Below are positions 7,546 through 15,769 of a DNA stretch of 38,069 bases, in pieces. The position numbers were made by a program, and so were the translations under genes. Under the pieces are notes generated by a model that did not search any database, was not told the origin of the DNA, and worked only from the letters and a program-made list of their open reading frames with translations. The stretch is from positions 1-38,069 of IMG/VR virus record IMGVR_UViG_3300024300_000007; one strand, given 5' to 3'. How positions within the stretch are numbered: the stretch's first letter is position 1; each line of letters starts with the position of its first letter. Source of the stretch: a virus.

Positions 7546-9945
7546 CTATTCCTCCGTGAAGATGAAATCAAAGGGAACGTAGCTTCCCTCAATCACGTTG
7601 TTGCAGTCCATCCTGAGCCAGCAGTAGGCATTTGCGTTGGTGCTATTGACGTTCAGCAATCCTTTATATCCCGTTGTTTGCGAAAGCAAGTTCCAGCCCA
7701 CAAGCCCAAGCCCAGGCGGTTTGTATTGGTCGCAGCGTGCATAGACCGAAACGCCAGCAGGCACAGTGTTGTTGAGGAAAAGCGTGTAGTTGCGAAGCAC
7801 TGTTGTGTTGTAGTTTTGGATGCGGAAAATGCCTATGCCTGCCTTTTGCCCTGTTGGGGTCATGCCCTCAATCGTTGGGAAAGCGCATGCGAGCTTGACC
7901 GAGGTTTGCCCTGTTGGGAGGAATATCCCAAAGCCGGAAACGTTCAGGGAGTAGTTCGTGCCGAGAGCATATTTGTAATTCGCCTTGTCTGCGGAGCATT
8001 GCCAGTAGTGCGGGCCTGCGAGAAGGATTGCGGTGTTCTGGTAGTAGTAGGTCTTGCTCGTGCTGTTGAAGGACATTGCATAAGGCACGCCGTCAAGGTA
8101 GAGATAGGGGGTTGCTGCTTCAATTGGCGTTCCGCTTGAGTTGGAGTAGTTGCAGGAGAAGAAGATTGTGCTTGTGCTTACTGTGCCGTTGGGGGTTGCC
8201 TGCCCAGATACATTCGCCTGCATATCCGTGAGGTTGAAATTCACGATTGCGGGCGAGGAGAAAATGCCGGAGGAGTTGTTGAAGGCTATCACGCGCATTT
8301 TTGCGTTGTAGGGGTAATCCGTGCCCTGCCTGTGCGTGTCAAGAACGGGCGTGCCATTGTTGCTGCTATTGAATGGAAAGCTGTAGTAGTCGGGCGAGAG
8401 CCAAGTCCAAGTGCTGCCATTGTCCTTTGAGAAGGAAATTAGGAGCGTTGTATTTGCAGGTTGTGTGGCATTTACGGAAATGTTCTGCAGGTAGGCGGTG
8501 AAGTTTGAGGTTGCATTTGGCACGACGAATGAGGCATTTGTCGGGGAAAGGCAAGTGGCTGCAGAGGTTGTCGCTGCGGGAGAGAACCTTGACCAATCCA
8601 TACCAGTCCAATTGCCACAGTAAGCTACATTCCAAACGCCATTAGAACCGCTTGAGCAGCCGCTTCCCCCCGCCCCGCCTGTAGCGGTCAGCATTGCCAA
8701 GCTGCAGGTAATGTTGTTGCTCACTACGATATTTGAAGTGCCGCCTTTCCCGCCGTTTGCGCATGCGCCATAAGTGCAAGCAGAGCCACCTGTGCCGCCA
8801 AGAGCATTCACAGTTGCGGTGTTGTTGAAGTAGGTAAAGTTGCCCGTAATGTTGCCTGCATCACCTCCGAGCTTGGCGGGCGAGCCAGTGGAGCGCACGC
8901 ATACCGCATTCGCGCCGGAAGTCGCAGAGAGGGTGATTGCACCAGTTGAGGCAAAGTTGGTTTTCACAAGGGGATTGAAAATGAGTTTTCCGCCATTGCC
9001 TCCAAGTCCTCCCGAAGCCGAGCAGTAGTTGTAGCTTGATGCGCAGTGCGCGCCGCCATTGTCAGCAGTAATGCCAGCGCCGGATGTTCCCGCCGAAAGC
9101 GTGATTGCGCCCGAGCCGCTCATGTGCGCTGCGGTGATATTGAGCGTTGCGCCTGTTCCGCCGTCGCCCCCTCCATAGCAGCAGGGCACATAATAGGAGC
9201 AGTCTCCGTAGTGCCAGCAGTTGCTAATTACCCAAGGAGCAGGCCCCGCAAGACCGTTTCCTGTAATCGCGCCATCGTGCGTGAAATTCATTGTTGTGAT
9301 TGAGAGCGTATAGGGCGGGTTTGCGGGCGTGATTGTGATGCTGCCTGTTGCGCCAAGGTTTATGCTTTCAACCGCAATGATGCTCACGTTTGAATTGACG
9401 GTGATTGCCGCATCTATCTGCAGGTTGCGTATGTAGTACGTTCCAGCGGAAAGGGATTGCGGGTTTGAAACTATGCAGTCGGCAGAGCCGCAGCCGGGGA
9501 AGATTATGCCGCGCGTGCTTGCGAGGGAGAAGGTCAGGTTTTGGTTGAAGAATGTTTCGCTTGTGCCGGGATTTTCATTCTGCACGACGCGCAGGGGTTG
9601 GCAGGCTACATTGCCTTCCACAGCACTCACGCTATCGCACGTCCAAAGAAGCCAGTCGGTTGAGTTTTGGGCGCATGAGGTGTAAGAGCCTGGCGTGCCA
9701 TAAGAAACCGAGTTTATCGTCTTGGTCGTGTTGGGATGCACCTCCCAAATGCAAGGCACGCTGCTGCCAGCATAAAGCCATTGGGGAGCGGGAAGAAGCT
9801 GCGCATAAACGCCGCCTATTTGGGGCGTTCCCCATGCTTCCGTTGAAAGCTGCGGGGGTTGATTGAAGCCTGCAAGCGCAAGGAAAACTGCTGCGCCAAA
9901 GGCGAGGATTGCAAACCCGAATTTCAAAAGGTCTTTTGCCTCCAT
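7546..9945 (-). CDS. Large glycine-rich sequon-rich surface protein
   Basis: 799 residues. It begins with a membrane-spanning segment (residues 8-27, FGFAILAFGAAVFLALAGF) and the sequence NQPPQ. Then come a Cys-bearing N-domain, a glycine-rich beta region (about 215-440, with blocks such as GGDGGTGATLN, GGLGGNGGKL and GGTGGSACTYG) and two or more Ig-like beta domains (about 460-680). The C-terminal domain also contains Cys pairs. Many N-x-S/T sequons suggest it is glycosylated by the host. It is a likely partner or paralogue of the next gene in architecture and a candidate host-binding protein. The ATG directly abuts the upstream stop (TAGATG), so translation is coupled. Confidence 0.65.
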   Translation of the reverse strand: MEAKDLLKFGFAILAFGAAVFLALAGFNQPPQLSTEAWGTPQIGGVYAQLLPAPQWLYAGSSVPCIWEVHPNTTKTINSVSYGTPGSYTSCAQNSTDWLLWTCDSVSAVEGNVACQPLRVVQNENPGTSETFFNQNLTFSLASTRGIIFPGCGSADCIVSNPQSLSAGTYYIRNLQIDAAITVNSNVSIIAVESINLGATGSITITPANPPYTLSITTMNFTHDGAITGNGLAGPAPWVISNCWHYGDCSYYVPCCYGGGDGGTGATLNITAAHMSGSGAITLSAGTSGAGITADNGGAHCASSYNYCSASGGLGGNGGKLIFNPLVKTNFASTGAITLSATSGANAVCVRSTGSPAKLGGDAGNITGNFTYFNNTATVNALGGTGGSACTYGACANGGKGGTSNIVVSNNITCSLAMLTATGGAGGSGCSSGSNGVWNVAYCGNWTGMDWSRFSPAATTSAATCLSPTNASFVVPNATSNFTAYLQNISVNATQPANTTLLISFSKDNGSTWTWLSPDYYSFPFNSSNNGTPVLDTHRQGTDYPYNAKMRVIAFNNSSGIFSSPAIVNFNLTDMQANVSGQATPNGTVSTSTIFFSCNYSNSSGTPIEAATPYLYLDGVPYAMSFNSTSKTYYYQNTAILLAGPHYWQCSADKANYKYALGTNYSLNVSGFGIFLPTGQTSVKLACAFPTIEGMTPTGQKAGIGIFRIQNYNTTVLRNYTLFLNNTVPAGVSVYARCDQYKPPGLGLVGWNLLSQTTGYKGLLNVNSTNANAYCWLRMDCNNVIEGSYVPFDFIFTEE

Positions 9946-10494
9946 CTAAACCCTCCCCAAATTCACCGCATCGGAAACCTCAACGAGTGGTATGCTCCAT
10001 TTCACTATTCGCGCGGGCGAGCCGTCCATGTCAAACTTCACCTTGCCGAGCATGTAGTAGCATTTGGCGGTTGTGCCGAATATTCCGGGCGCGAGCAGGC
10101 GCAGCGTTCCGTTGAATTCCTGCTTGAGCAGAATGTGGAAGCAGTTGTAGTTGCTGCTTGCCTGCGTGTTGCCTGTTGTCGGGTCAAGCCCCATTGAAAG
10201 GCATTTCAGATAGTGGATAAAGTCAAGTGGTCGCCCCTCAAACGTGCTTGCGTTCCAAGTGTCGTCAGTTGGCACGAACTCGCCGCTTACGGTTATCAGC
10301 CCCGCTATTGTCTGCGGGTCGTTGCCCTTTGAGTAGGACTTGCCGGGAACCTTTTGGTCGGTCTTTATTGAGCGCGAGAGGTCGTAGGAGAAGGGGGTTA
10401 TTTTGAGCTTGAACACAGGCGTGCCTGCGCCTGTTGCCACTTCGGAAGGATTTGCGTCCTTCGTGTAAATCCAAAGCTCGTCTTGATTTGTCAT
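9946..10494 (-). CDS. Distal tail-like virion protein
   Basis: 182 residues, beta-rich, with no recognisable enzyme motif. It lies between the tape measure gene and the adhesins, the usual site of the distal tail (Dit) protein, and its content (FKLKITPFSYDLSRS early, ITVSGEFVPTDDTWNAS, a final strand series VKWSIPLVEVSD) is compatible with a tail-tube-like or Dit fold. The start chosen is ATG 10494, behind AAGGTGAG, with the upstream stop at 10499. The assignment is by position; the fold would need a structural comparison. Confidence 0.5.
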   Translation of the reverse strand: MTNQDELWIYTKDANPSEVATGAGTPVFKLKITPFSYDLSRSIKTDQKVPGKSYSKGNDPQTIAGLITVSGEFVPTDDTWNASTFEGRPLDFIHYLKCLSMGLDPTTGNTQASSNYNCFHILLKQEFNGTLRLLAPGIFGTTAKCYYMLGKVKFDMDGSPARIVKWSIPLVEVSDAVNLGRV

Positions 10495-10498
10495 ATTC

Positions 10499-12370
10499 TC
10501 ACCTTGACTGCGACCTCCAAAGTGTTGCGAATTCCTGCTGCACGGTTTCAACTACAAACTCGCGGTTTTTCTCGTCTATGTTTCCCGCCACGTTGAGGTT
10601 CAATACGAATGTTGGAGCGCCCCCTCTAAGGCCTGCGAGCTTGTGTTCGGGGATAACGTACTCGTTCTCGCCCCCTTCGCCTAAGAGAGCGAGGGTTGGC
10701 TGCGTGATTATGCCGCCTGCAGCCAATGGAACGACTCCGCTTGCCGCCAGACCTTCCGCCCCTTGTGTCAGTTCAACGGAAACTTTAGAGCCGCCCTGGA
10801 TAATGTTTTTCACCCATCCCGAAACGCTGTTGATTGCGTCCTCAATTCCTTTGGCAAAGTTGTTTATGAGGTCTATGCCCCATTGGATGCCTTTTGCGAC
10901 AAAATCCGTGAATGCTTTTGTCACGTCGGTGATAAACTGTTCAATGTTTTTCTTGACTGTTGCTCCGATTTCATTCACGGACTTTGAAAAATCATCCCAC
11001 AGCTTGTCCCACTTGTCTTTTATTGACGTGAAAAACTCGCTCATTGCCGTGGCTACTGGTTCAATTACGAACGTCTGAATTGAAACTACGAGGAGATTTC
11101 CGCTTGCCCCAGCTACCGCTCCTATTCTATTTATTAAATCGCCAATGGGGTCTTTTCCTGCCAACCAATCAAATGCTACAACTATCTGGTCAAGCAAACT
11201 GTCGGTGAGCGGTCTAAGTGCGCGCCCAACCGCCTCCATTGCGTTTTCAACCTTATTTGCCGCTTGCTTTTGTTTTTCCATTCCTGTGACTGATAATTCG
11301 CGAGCCTCGTTTGCATTTTTTATCGTTTCAATTTCCTTATCCTGTGAAGTTTTCAAGCTGTCAATTTGGGTTGTCAAGTCCGAGGCTGCCTTTTGAGCTT
11401 CTTCCATTTTTGCCTTGTATTCGGTGAGCTTGTCATTGACTTCTTTTTGCCGGTCTGCGATGTCCTCCTTCTTATCCGCTATGTCCTGGTCAATGTCGCC
11501 AACACGTTGGGTTAAATCCGCAATCTCCTTCTCCCCGTCCTTTTGAAGCCGATTGCGCCTATCTGTGGCGTCCTGCAGCCGTTCCTGCGCGCGTATAAGC
11601 TTTTCCTGCTTGCGTGCCTCTTCGTCTTGGTCAGCCGCGTGTTCTTGATTTATCCTATTGACATCAAGCTGCGCCCGCATCACTTCCTTATCGGCCTCCT
11701 TCATCCTGTCTGTTTGTTCATCCTGGGCTTCGGTTATGTCCTGCACCGCCCTTTCGCGCGAGGTGTTCAGGTCGCGCAACGCCCTTTCCTCTGATTTTGT
11801 CATGCCAAGCTGCTCATTGAGTTTTGCGATTGTGTCGGAGTATTCTGATATTTTATCATTTACGCCGTCAAGTTCCCTGTTTTTTTCTTTCAGGGCATCT
11901 GCATATTCGCCTTCCTCTCTAAGAAGTATTTTGACAGCTTTTTGAACAGAGATGTGTCTGTCTGCGGCGGTTGCCAGAATATCCACGGTGTCGTCCATTG
12001 CCTGCTCAACGGAGCGCCCAGAATTTACAAGAAGCTGGAAAGCTTGTGCCGTGTCGTCGGTTTCAAACCCAATTGCTTCCATTTCATCGTTCAGCTGAGT
12101 TATAGCCTGCTTTGCCACGTCAAAACTGCCAACCGCGTTTGCCGCAGCCCTCGCTCCGTCGGTTATTGCCTGCTCCTCCTTATTTGCAGCATCAACGCAG
12201 GCCATCAGGGTTGCCGCCACAACCCCGCCAGTTGCGATTAGGGGGGCAAAATCAGAAACGAAGTTGCCTGCACTTTTGCCGCTTGCCTTGACATTATCGC
12301 TTAGCTGCGCAAACTTTTGGGAAGCAAAGTCCTGCGCCTGCAAGATGAACTTTATTTCGTGGTCGGCCAT
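10499..12370 (-). CDS. Tape measure protein
   Basis: 623 residues. A helical N-terminal domain (with TDDTAQAFQLLVNSGRS, typical of TMP-like proteins) leads into a long charged coiled coil (about 165-375) and a C-terminal part that carries the well-known TMP ending, GGIITQPTLALLGEGGENEYVIP near residue 565. It runs along the tail lumen and sets tail length; at about 0.15 nm per residue the tail would be near 90 nm. The ATG at 12370 has GAGGG upstream; an ATG at 12388 is also in frame. Its first codons overlap the end of the frameshifted tail chaperone, as in many siphophages. Confidence 0.85.
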   Translation of the reverse strand: MADHEIKFILQAQDFASQKFAQLSDNVKASGKSAGNFVSDFAPLIATGGVVAATLMACVDAANKEEQAITDGARAAANAVGSFDVAKQAITQLNDEMEAIGFETDDTAQAFQLLVNSGRSVEQAMDDTVDILATAADRHISVQKAVKILLREEGEYADALKEKNRELDGVNDKISEYSDTIAKLNEQLGMTKSEERALRDLNTSRERAVQDITEAQDEQTDRMKEADKEVMRAQLDVNRINQEHAADQDEEARKQEKLIRAQERLQDATDRRNRLQKDGEKEIADLTQRVGDIDQDIADKKEDIADRQKEVNDKLTEYKAKMEEAQKAASDLTTQIDSLKTSQDKEIETIKNANEARELSVTGMEKQKQAANKVENAMEAVGRALRPLTDSLLDQIVVAFDWLAGKDPIGDLINRIGAVAGASGNLLVVSIQTFVIEPVATAMSEFFTSIKDKWDKLWDDFSKSVNEIGATVKKNIEQFITDVTKAFTDFVAKGIQWGIDLINNFAKGIEDAINSVSGWVKNIIQGGSKVSVELTQGAEGLAASGVVPLAAGGIITQPTLALLGEGGENEYVIPEHKLAGLRGGAPTFVLNLNVAGNIDEKNREFVVETVQQEFATLWRSQSR

Positions 12371-12953
12371 GTTTTTCCCTCGCGCCATGCCTTTCTGAAT
12401 TCATGGAACCTCTTTCTAAATGCCTCCTTCTGCTTCGCTTCCGAGCGGGCGCTTCTTTTCCTGCTCCCTTTCAATACCGCAACCGCATCTAATAAATTTA
12501 TCGCGTCGCCGAGCTTTATCCTTGAGGAGTATTCAAGGGTGTAGCCTGTTGCTGCGGAGATGAGGTATCTTGCGGGTGGGTTTCCGTCGTCGGTTTGCCC
12601 TTCGTCGGGCTCTCTGATAAAAAATCACTATTCGCTTTCCTGTAAAGCTCCATTATTTCGGAGGTTTTGTCTGCCTTGAAACGCGGGGCTTTTTCGGCTA
12701 TTTGATTGACGTACTCCCTGAATTTTGGAAGGTCAAGCCCTGTTTTTTTTAGAAGGTCGTCGGATGAAAGGAGGATGGCGCGCACGGTTTCCACAAAAAG
12801 GAGCGTTGTTTTTGGCGCGTCTGGATTTGTCGCCGCCAGGTCTTTGTATTTTTCCCTTGCGTTTGCCATTATTTCCGAGCCTTCAGTGTTCAATTGCTCC
12901 ACTATGAACGGCTTGCCGTCCATGATTTCCGGTATGCTTATCTCGTTTTGCAT
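12352..12953 (-). CDS. Tail assembly chaperone G-T fusion (by -1 frameshift)
   Basis: Reading from ATG 12953 to the UUUUUUA heptamer at 12618-12624 and then slipping back one base gives a 200-residue product: 112 residues in frame 0 and 88 in the -1 frame. The -1 part has protein-like composition (about residues 126-200: PPARYLISAATGYTLEYSS, then a helix LGDAINLLDAVAVLKG and a basic helix rich in Arg and Lys) and ends at a TAA at 12352-12354, 19 bases inside the tape measure gene. In tailed phages the G and GT chaperones, made by such a shift, coat the tape measure while the tail forms. The frame and the site are seen directly; use of the shift is inference. Confidence 0.8.
12516..12953 (-). 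CDS. Tail assembly chaperone G (unshifted product)
   Basis: 145 residues, helical, acidic in its first half, with a disordered Pro/Thr/Gln-rich end (about 116-145) that is simply the non-shifted tail of the reading frame. The conserved-looking body (about 35-110) ends at NSDFL, exactly where the slippery heptamer lies. Position (between tail tube and tape measure genes) and frameshift layout identify it as the phage lambda G-type chaperone analogue, even though the sequence itself is not similar. The ATG at 12953 is preceded by GGTG; a GTG at 12962 is less likely. Its start overlaps the end of the zinc-ribbon gene by about 70 bases. Confidence 0.75.
   Translation of the reverse strand: MQNEISIPEIMDGKPFIVEQLNTEGSEIMANAREKYKDLAATNPDAPKTTLLFVETVRAILLSSDDLLKKTGLDLPKFREYVNQIAEKAPRFKADKTSEIMELYRKANSDFLSESPTKGKPTTETHPQDTSSPQQQATPLNTPQG
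12618..12624 (-). promoter_or_regulatory. UUUUUUA slippery site (-1 frameshift)
   Basis: On the minus strand the heptamer T TTT TTA is in the phase X XXY YYZ relative to the chaperone frame (gaT TTT TTA). The -1 frame downstream stays open for 88 codons, while upstream the same frame has stops within a few codons (TAG and TGA over AAT-AGT-GAT). This is the same heptamer used in HIV-1 gag-pol and in some phages. I did not identify a clear downstream pseudoknot. Confidence 0.8.
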
Positions 12954-13167
12954 TTGCACCACTCTCCAATTTCAATTTCTCATGATATGCCGTAAGTTTG
13001 TTTCGCAAGAAAATCCGCGCTTGCGATGGCGCGTGCATTAATGTCCTTTCAACGTCGTAGATTTGAGAAGCTTGGCAATTGCCGCACCGCAGCACCATGA
13101 ACTTGCCCTCTGAGAAAAATTCTTCTAATCTCATCGGGCACATGCAACGCGGGCAATCCCAACTCAT
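12883..13167 (-). CDS. Zinc-ribbon protein, leaderless transcript
   Basis: 94 residues beginning MSWDCPRCMCPMRL. A CxxC knuckle at residues 5-8 and a second at CGNC near residue 28 form a short zinc ribbon; the rest is basic and helical with several His at the end. Its function is not known. The start at 13167 lies about 25 bases after the centre of a good TATA box (13187-13197), so its mRNA should be nearly leaderless. The gene begins a new transcription unit after the tail tube terminator and overlaps the start of the tail chaperone gene by about 70 bases, which is more than elsewhere in this genome. An in-frame extension upstream (to 13329) runs through the terminator and is not supported. 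Confidence 0.6.
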   Translation of the reverse strand: MSWDCPRCMCPMRLEEFFSEGKFMVLRCGNCQASQIYDVERTLMHAPSQARIFLRNKLTAYHEKLKLESGANAKRDKHTGNHGRQAVHSGAIEH

Positions 13168-13186
13168 GTAGAGTGTGGCTCGCTTG

Positions 13187-13197
13187 AAATTTAAAAA
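13187..13197 (-). promoter_or_regulatory. Archaeal TATA-box promoter for zinc ribbon and tail genes
   Basis: On the minus strand TTTTTAAATTT, centred about 25 bases before the ATG at 13167, has the spacing of an archaeal TATA box driving a leaderless message. It follows directly after a hairpin terminator, so it would restart transcription for the chaperone, tape measure and tail genes. Confidence 0.6.
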
Positions 13198-13204
13198 GCA
13201 GTAG

Positions 13205-13259
13205 GTTGGTTTAAAAAATAATAGGAAAGGGGGAGGGGAAATTGGAAAAGCCCTCCCCC
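13205..13259 (-). terminator. Strong hairpin plus T-rich tract after tail tube gene
   Basis: A 9-bp perfect stem (GGGGGAGGG at 13229-13237 pairing with 13251-13259, 13-base loop) is followed on the minus strand by a T-rich stretch that ends in TTTTTT (about 13205-13227). It begins 24 bases after the tail tube stop codon. This looks like a transcription terminator; it would limit read-through from the highly expressed structural genes into the tail assembly genes. Confidence 0.75.
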
Positions 13260-13282
13260 CAATTGACGGGCGGCAGGTCTGC

Positions 13283-14065
13283 TTACAGGTTTGCCTGGAT
13301 TGTGATGTCCGTGTCGGGGTCGCGCACATTCACGTCCTGCTCCGGCAAAACTCCTTCGGAGGCGCTTCCCATTTCAAGCGGCATGCTTCCAAGCCAGCAG
13401 TTGGTCATTGTCACCAAGAGGTATTGGCTTGCACTTTTCATCACTTTTGCGGTGATGGTCACAAACTTTGGCTTGCCGAGCGAAACGAGCTTCTGGCCCG
13501 CGCCATAGACCGTTACGTTGTCGTTGGCGTTCAGCACTGCGGGAATTATCGCGCTTGTCACCGTCTTGAACTTGGTGTTGCCATAGTAATAGACGGTAGT
13601 GGAGCCTGTTGCCTGCAGCGTGAATGAGATGTTTTCGGAAATGGGCGCGTCGTTTGCATCTGTGCCGTTGATGGTCACTGCTCCCGCCGAGTACCCGTCG
13701 GTTGAAATGATTTTCAGCTTTATGGTCATCGGGGCGCTTGGAGGTGTCCATGAGGCGGTTATGAACTGCGCTGAGCCTGTGCCTGATATTGCCGCGTGGA
13801 GCGTTTCGTCGGAGGTTGTGGTCACGTTTGTGCCGTCGTTGAACGCATCAATCATCAGGTCGCCGTCAATCAGCCCGTACTTGAGCTTTATCTTCGGGTC
13901 TATTTTGCCCGGAAGGTTGAGGTCTGACCATTTGCCGCCGCGAGGGATTTTCACCACATCACGCGGAAGGTCAAGGGTCATCTTGCAGTAAGCGAAGGCG
14001 ACGCCACCATAAGTGACCACGCCATCAACTCCTGTGTAAGTATTCACGCCTGTTTCGGTTGCCAT
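13283..14065 (-). CDS. Major tail tube protein
   Basis: 260 residues, almost wholly beta. The opening (VVTYGGVAFAYCKMTLDLPRD) and a mid-protein insertion that looks like an Ig-like domain (about 105-190, with VTINGTDANDAP and FTLQATGSTTVYYYG) fit a siphovirus tail tube subunit with an added surface domain. It lies between the tail terminator and the tail chaperone genes, where the tail tube gene is expected, and is followed by a strong terminator, as befits a highly expressed gene. I did not see a recognisable family signature beyond this; position carries much of the weight. Confidence 0.65.
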   Translation of the reverse strand: MATETGVNTYTGVDGVVTYGGVAFAYCKMTLDLPRDVVKIPRGGKWSDLNLPGKIDPKIKLKYGLIDGDLMIDAFNDGTNVTTTSDETLHAAISGTGSAQFITASWTPPSAPMTIKLKIISTDGYSAGAVTINGTDANDAPISENISFTLQATGSTTVYYYGNTKFKTVTSAIIPAVLNANDNVTVYGAGQKLVSLGKPKFVTITAKVMKSASQYLLVTMTNCWLGSMPLEMGSASEGVLPEQDVNVRDPDTDITIQANL

Positions 14066-14109
14066 ACCACCACTCTCCGGCTTTGAAAGCCTACGATGTT
14101 CTTTAAAAC

Positions 14110-14562
14110 CTATCGGAACCCATGCGCTGCGACGAGGATTTGCGTCCTGCGCACCGGAGGGGTTATTGTCCCATCCGTTAGGTCTTGACCATCATTCACG
14201 ACTTCAAAGTACCGCGTGTTTGCATCTGCGGATTTGCGGCTTGCCTTTATCGCGGTGAGCAGTTCATTGACCATTTTCCAATTGAGCTTGGCTGCATTTT
14301 CGTAGCTCCCGCAGGTTTGGCACCACACATTGACCACATAGACTTGGCGGTACTTGCTTGTTGCGCCGTTTGCATCCAGCCCTTCCGTGCCGCTTCCAAG
14401 GGCTTTTATCGTGTATTGGGGCTTGAGTTCGCCTGCAGTTGTTCTTTCCTTGTCGTCAAGCCAGCCTATTCTTACCAAGTAGCTTATCGCAGGCCCGCCC
14501 GCTTCCGGCGGAATGGTTATCCCCGAAATAATGGTTTTGAGCAAAATCAAAGGGTCGTTCAT
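14110..14562 (-). CDS. Tail terminator-like protein
   Basis: 150 residues. The pattern is that of small neck/tail-completion proteins: an N-terminal helix (NDPLILLKTIISGITIP), alternating strands including YRQVYVVNVWCQT, a helix (AAKLNWKMVNELLTAIKASR) and a final strand pair (RRTQILVAAHGFR). In HK97-like viruses the tail terminator caps the tail tube and joins it to the head. Its ATG overlaps the stop of the head-closure gene by one base, and the tail tube gene follows, which is the standard order. Assigned from position and secondary-structure pattern. Confidence 0.55.
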   Translation of the reverse strand: MNDPLILLKTIISGITIPPEAGGPAISYLVRIGWLDDKERTTAGELKPQYTIKALGSGTEGLDANGATSKYRQVYVVNVWCQTCGSYENAAKLNWKMVNELLTAIKASRKSADANTRYFEVVNDGQDLTDGTITPPVRRTQILVAAHGFR

Positions 14563-14906
14563 TATGGCAACCTCTTGAGCGCAACTTCCAAGTGCGTTTT
14601 CTTTTGGACTATCCCCCTCACTTCATACGTTATTGAATTGTAGCCTACCCTGTCGTCTTGCGCGATTGTGGCGGTGAGCTTGAGGAGAGCTATTGCATCA
14701 CCAGGCTGCAGGTAGCCGAATTCCGCATTTACCTCGTTTGCCTCAATGATGTGCAGCCTGCCAACCGCATTTATGCCGCCCGAATATGTGCGCGTCTTTT
14801 CCCCATAGGTATCTACCGCAGAATTTGAAGCGGTGTAGATGATGAGCGTTTCCCCTATCACGTTATCCCAAAGGGCTTCAAGGGCTGTTTTGTCTGGTGT
14901 TGCCAT
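14562..14906 (-). CDS. Head closure-like protein
   Basis: 114 residues, beta-rich, with the short N-terminal helix (DKTALEALWDNVIGETLIIYTA) and barrel-like strands (GRLHIIEANEVNAEFGYLQPGDAIALLKL, YNSITYEVRGIVQKKTHLEVALKRL) expected of SPP1 gp16-type head-closure or stopper proteins. It lies between the connector and tail terminator genes and overlaps the connector stop by one base. No catalytic residues are expected. Confidence comes mainly from its place in the conserved neck order. Confidence 0.55.
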   Translation of the reverse strand: MATPDKTALEALWDNVIGETLIIYTASNSAVDTYGEKTRTYSGGINAVGRLHIIEANEVNAEFGYLQPGDAIALLKLTATIAQDDRVGYNSITYEVRGIVQKKTHLEVALKRLP

Positions 14907-15760
14907 CAGTTTTCACCGCCTACTGCCACGCTGATTTTTTGCGGCACAAGGGCTTTAAGGCGCTCGTAGTTTGCAATGAGCGCGGAGGCTATTGTGTCGC
15001 CGTCGTTGTAGGTGAGCGAAACGTCGCCGTCTGTGTAGGACTTGACCGCGCCACCAGATGTGCTTGTCATGCTTGCGGCTGAAAGGGCTTTCATTGCTAC
15101 GATGCAGGCTGCAAAGTCGCGTATCTGCCCTGGCACGCTATTTGTTCCCCAAGTGTATGTCACTGAGATATTCTCATGCCCTGCAGCTTCCCCTTCAATT
15201 TTTTGGATTGGGGCATTCAGGCATTCTATAACGCCTGCATTGGCATCCGCAATCCAAAAGTCCGTTCCGAGCGTAAGCGTCGCGCTATCAACAATAAGCT
15301 CCGAAATTGCCTGTATCGGGTAGTTGGTGAGCATGATGTAGGGTGTGCCGTCGCCGGAGTGCTTTTCTTCTGTTGAGGAATTTGATGAGAATTTGCGCCC
15401 AGAGTATTCGTTAATGAATTCTGTTGCCGTAGCAATCCACATCATCACGTCAAGTGTTGATGGTGTTGTGGCATCTGTATATATTGCGCCAGTGCATGCC
15501 TCCACGTCGCCAATTGAACAGTAGAAAATCGTAGCCTGAAATGGGTCGGATTTTTCGCTTTCAACATCAGTACCTTCATCGTAATAGGAGTACATGTACC
15601 AATCTGTTGATATGCCTTCCTCGTCTGTATAGACGGTATCCGTAATGTCAAGTGTGACAAGGAGTTGATAAGCGCCTGTTTCAGTTGCACATCTGTAAAG
15701 ATTGCTATGCGTCCAGCCAGAGCCAGTCAGTGGTTTTTCCCAGAAAACGTCATTTCCCAT
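14906..15760 (-). CDS. Head-tail connector with N-terminal FN3-like domain
   Basis: 284 residues. The C-terminal part (about 80-284) resembles gp6/gp15-type connector proteins: CSIGDVEACTGAIYTDATTP, a helix with EFINEYSGRKF, strands TPYIMLTNYPIQAISELIVD, and a late helix PGQIRDFAACIVAMKAL. The first 75 residues (YRCATETGAYQLLVTLDITD, VYTDEEG, YMYSYYDEGTDVESEKSDP) read like a fibronectin type III fold, an unusual addition for a protein that sits under the portal. The ATG at 15760 follows GGTGAT; a GTG at 15769 is less likely. The N-terminal domain could face outward at the neck. Confidence 0.6.
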   Translation of the reverse strand: MGNDVFWEKPLTGSGWTHSNLYRCATETGAYQLLVTLDITDTVYTDEEGISTDWYMYSYYDEGTDVESEKSDPFQATIFYCSIGDVEACTGAIYTDATTPSTLDVMMWIATATEFINEYSGRKFSSNSSTEEKHSGDGTPYIMLTNYPIQAISELIVDSATLTLGTDFWIADANAGVIECLNAPIQKIEGEAAGHENISVTYTWGTNSVPGQIRDFAACIVAMKALSAASMTSTSGGAVKSYTDGDVSLTYNDGDTIASALIANYERLKALVPQKISVAVGGEN

Positions 15761-15769
15761 AAAAATCAC

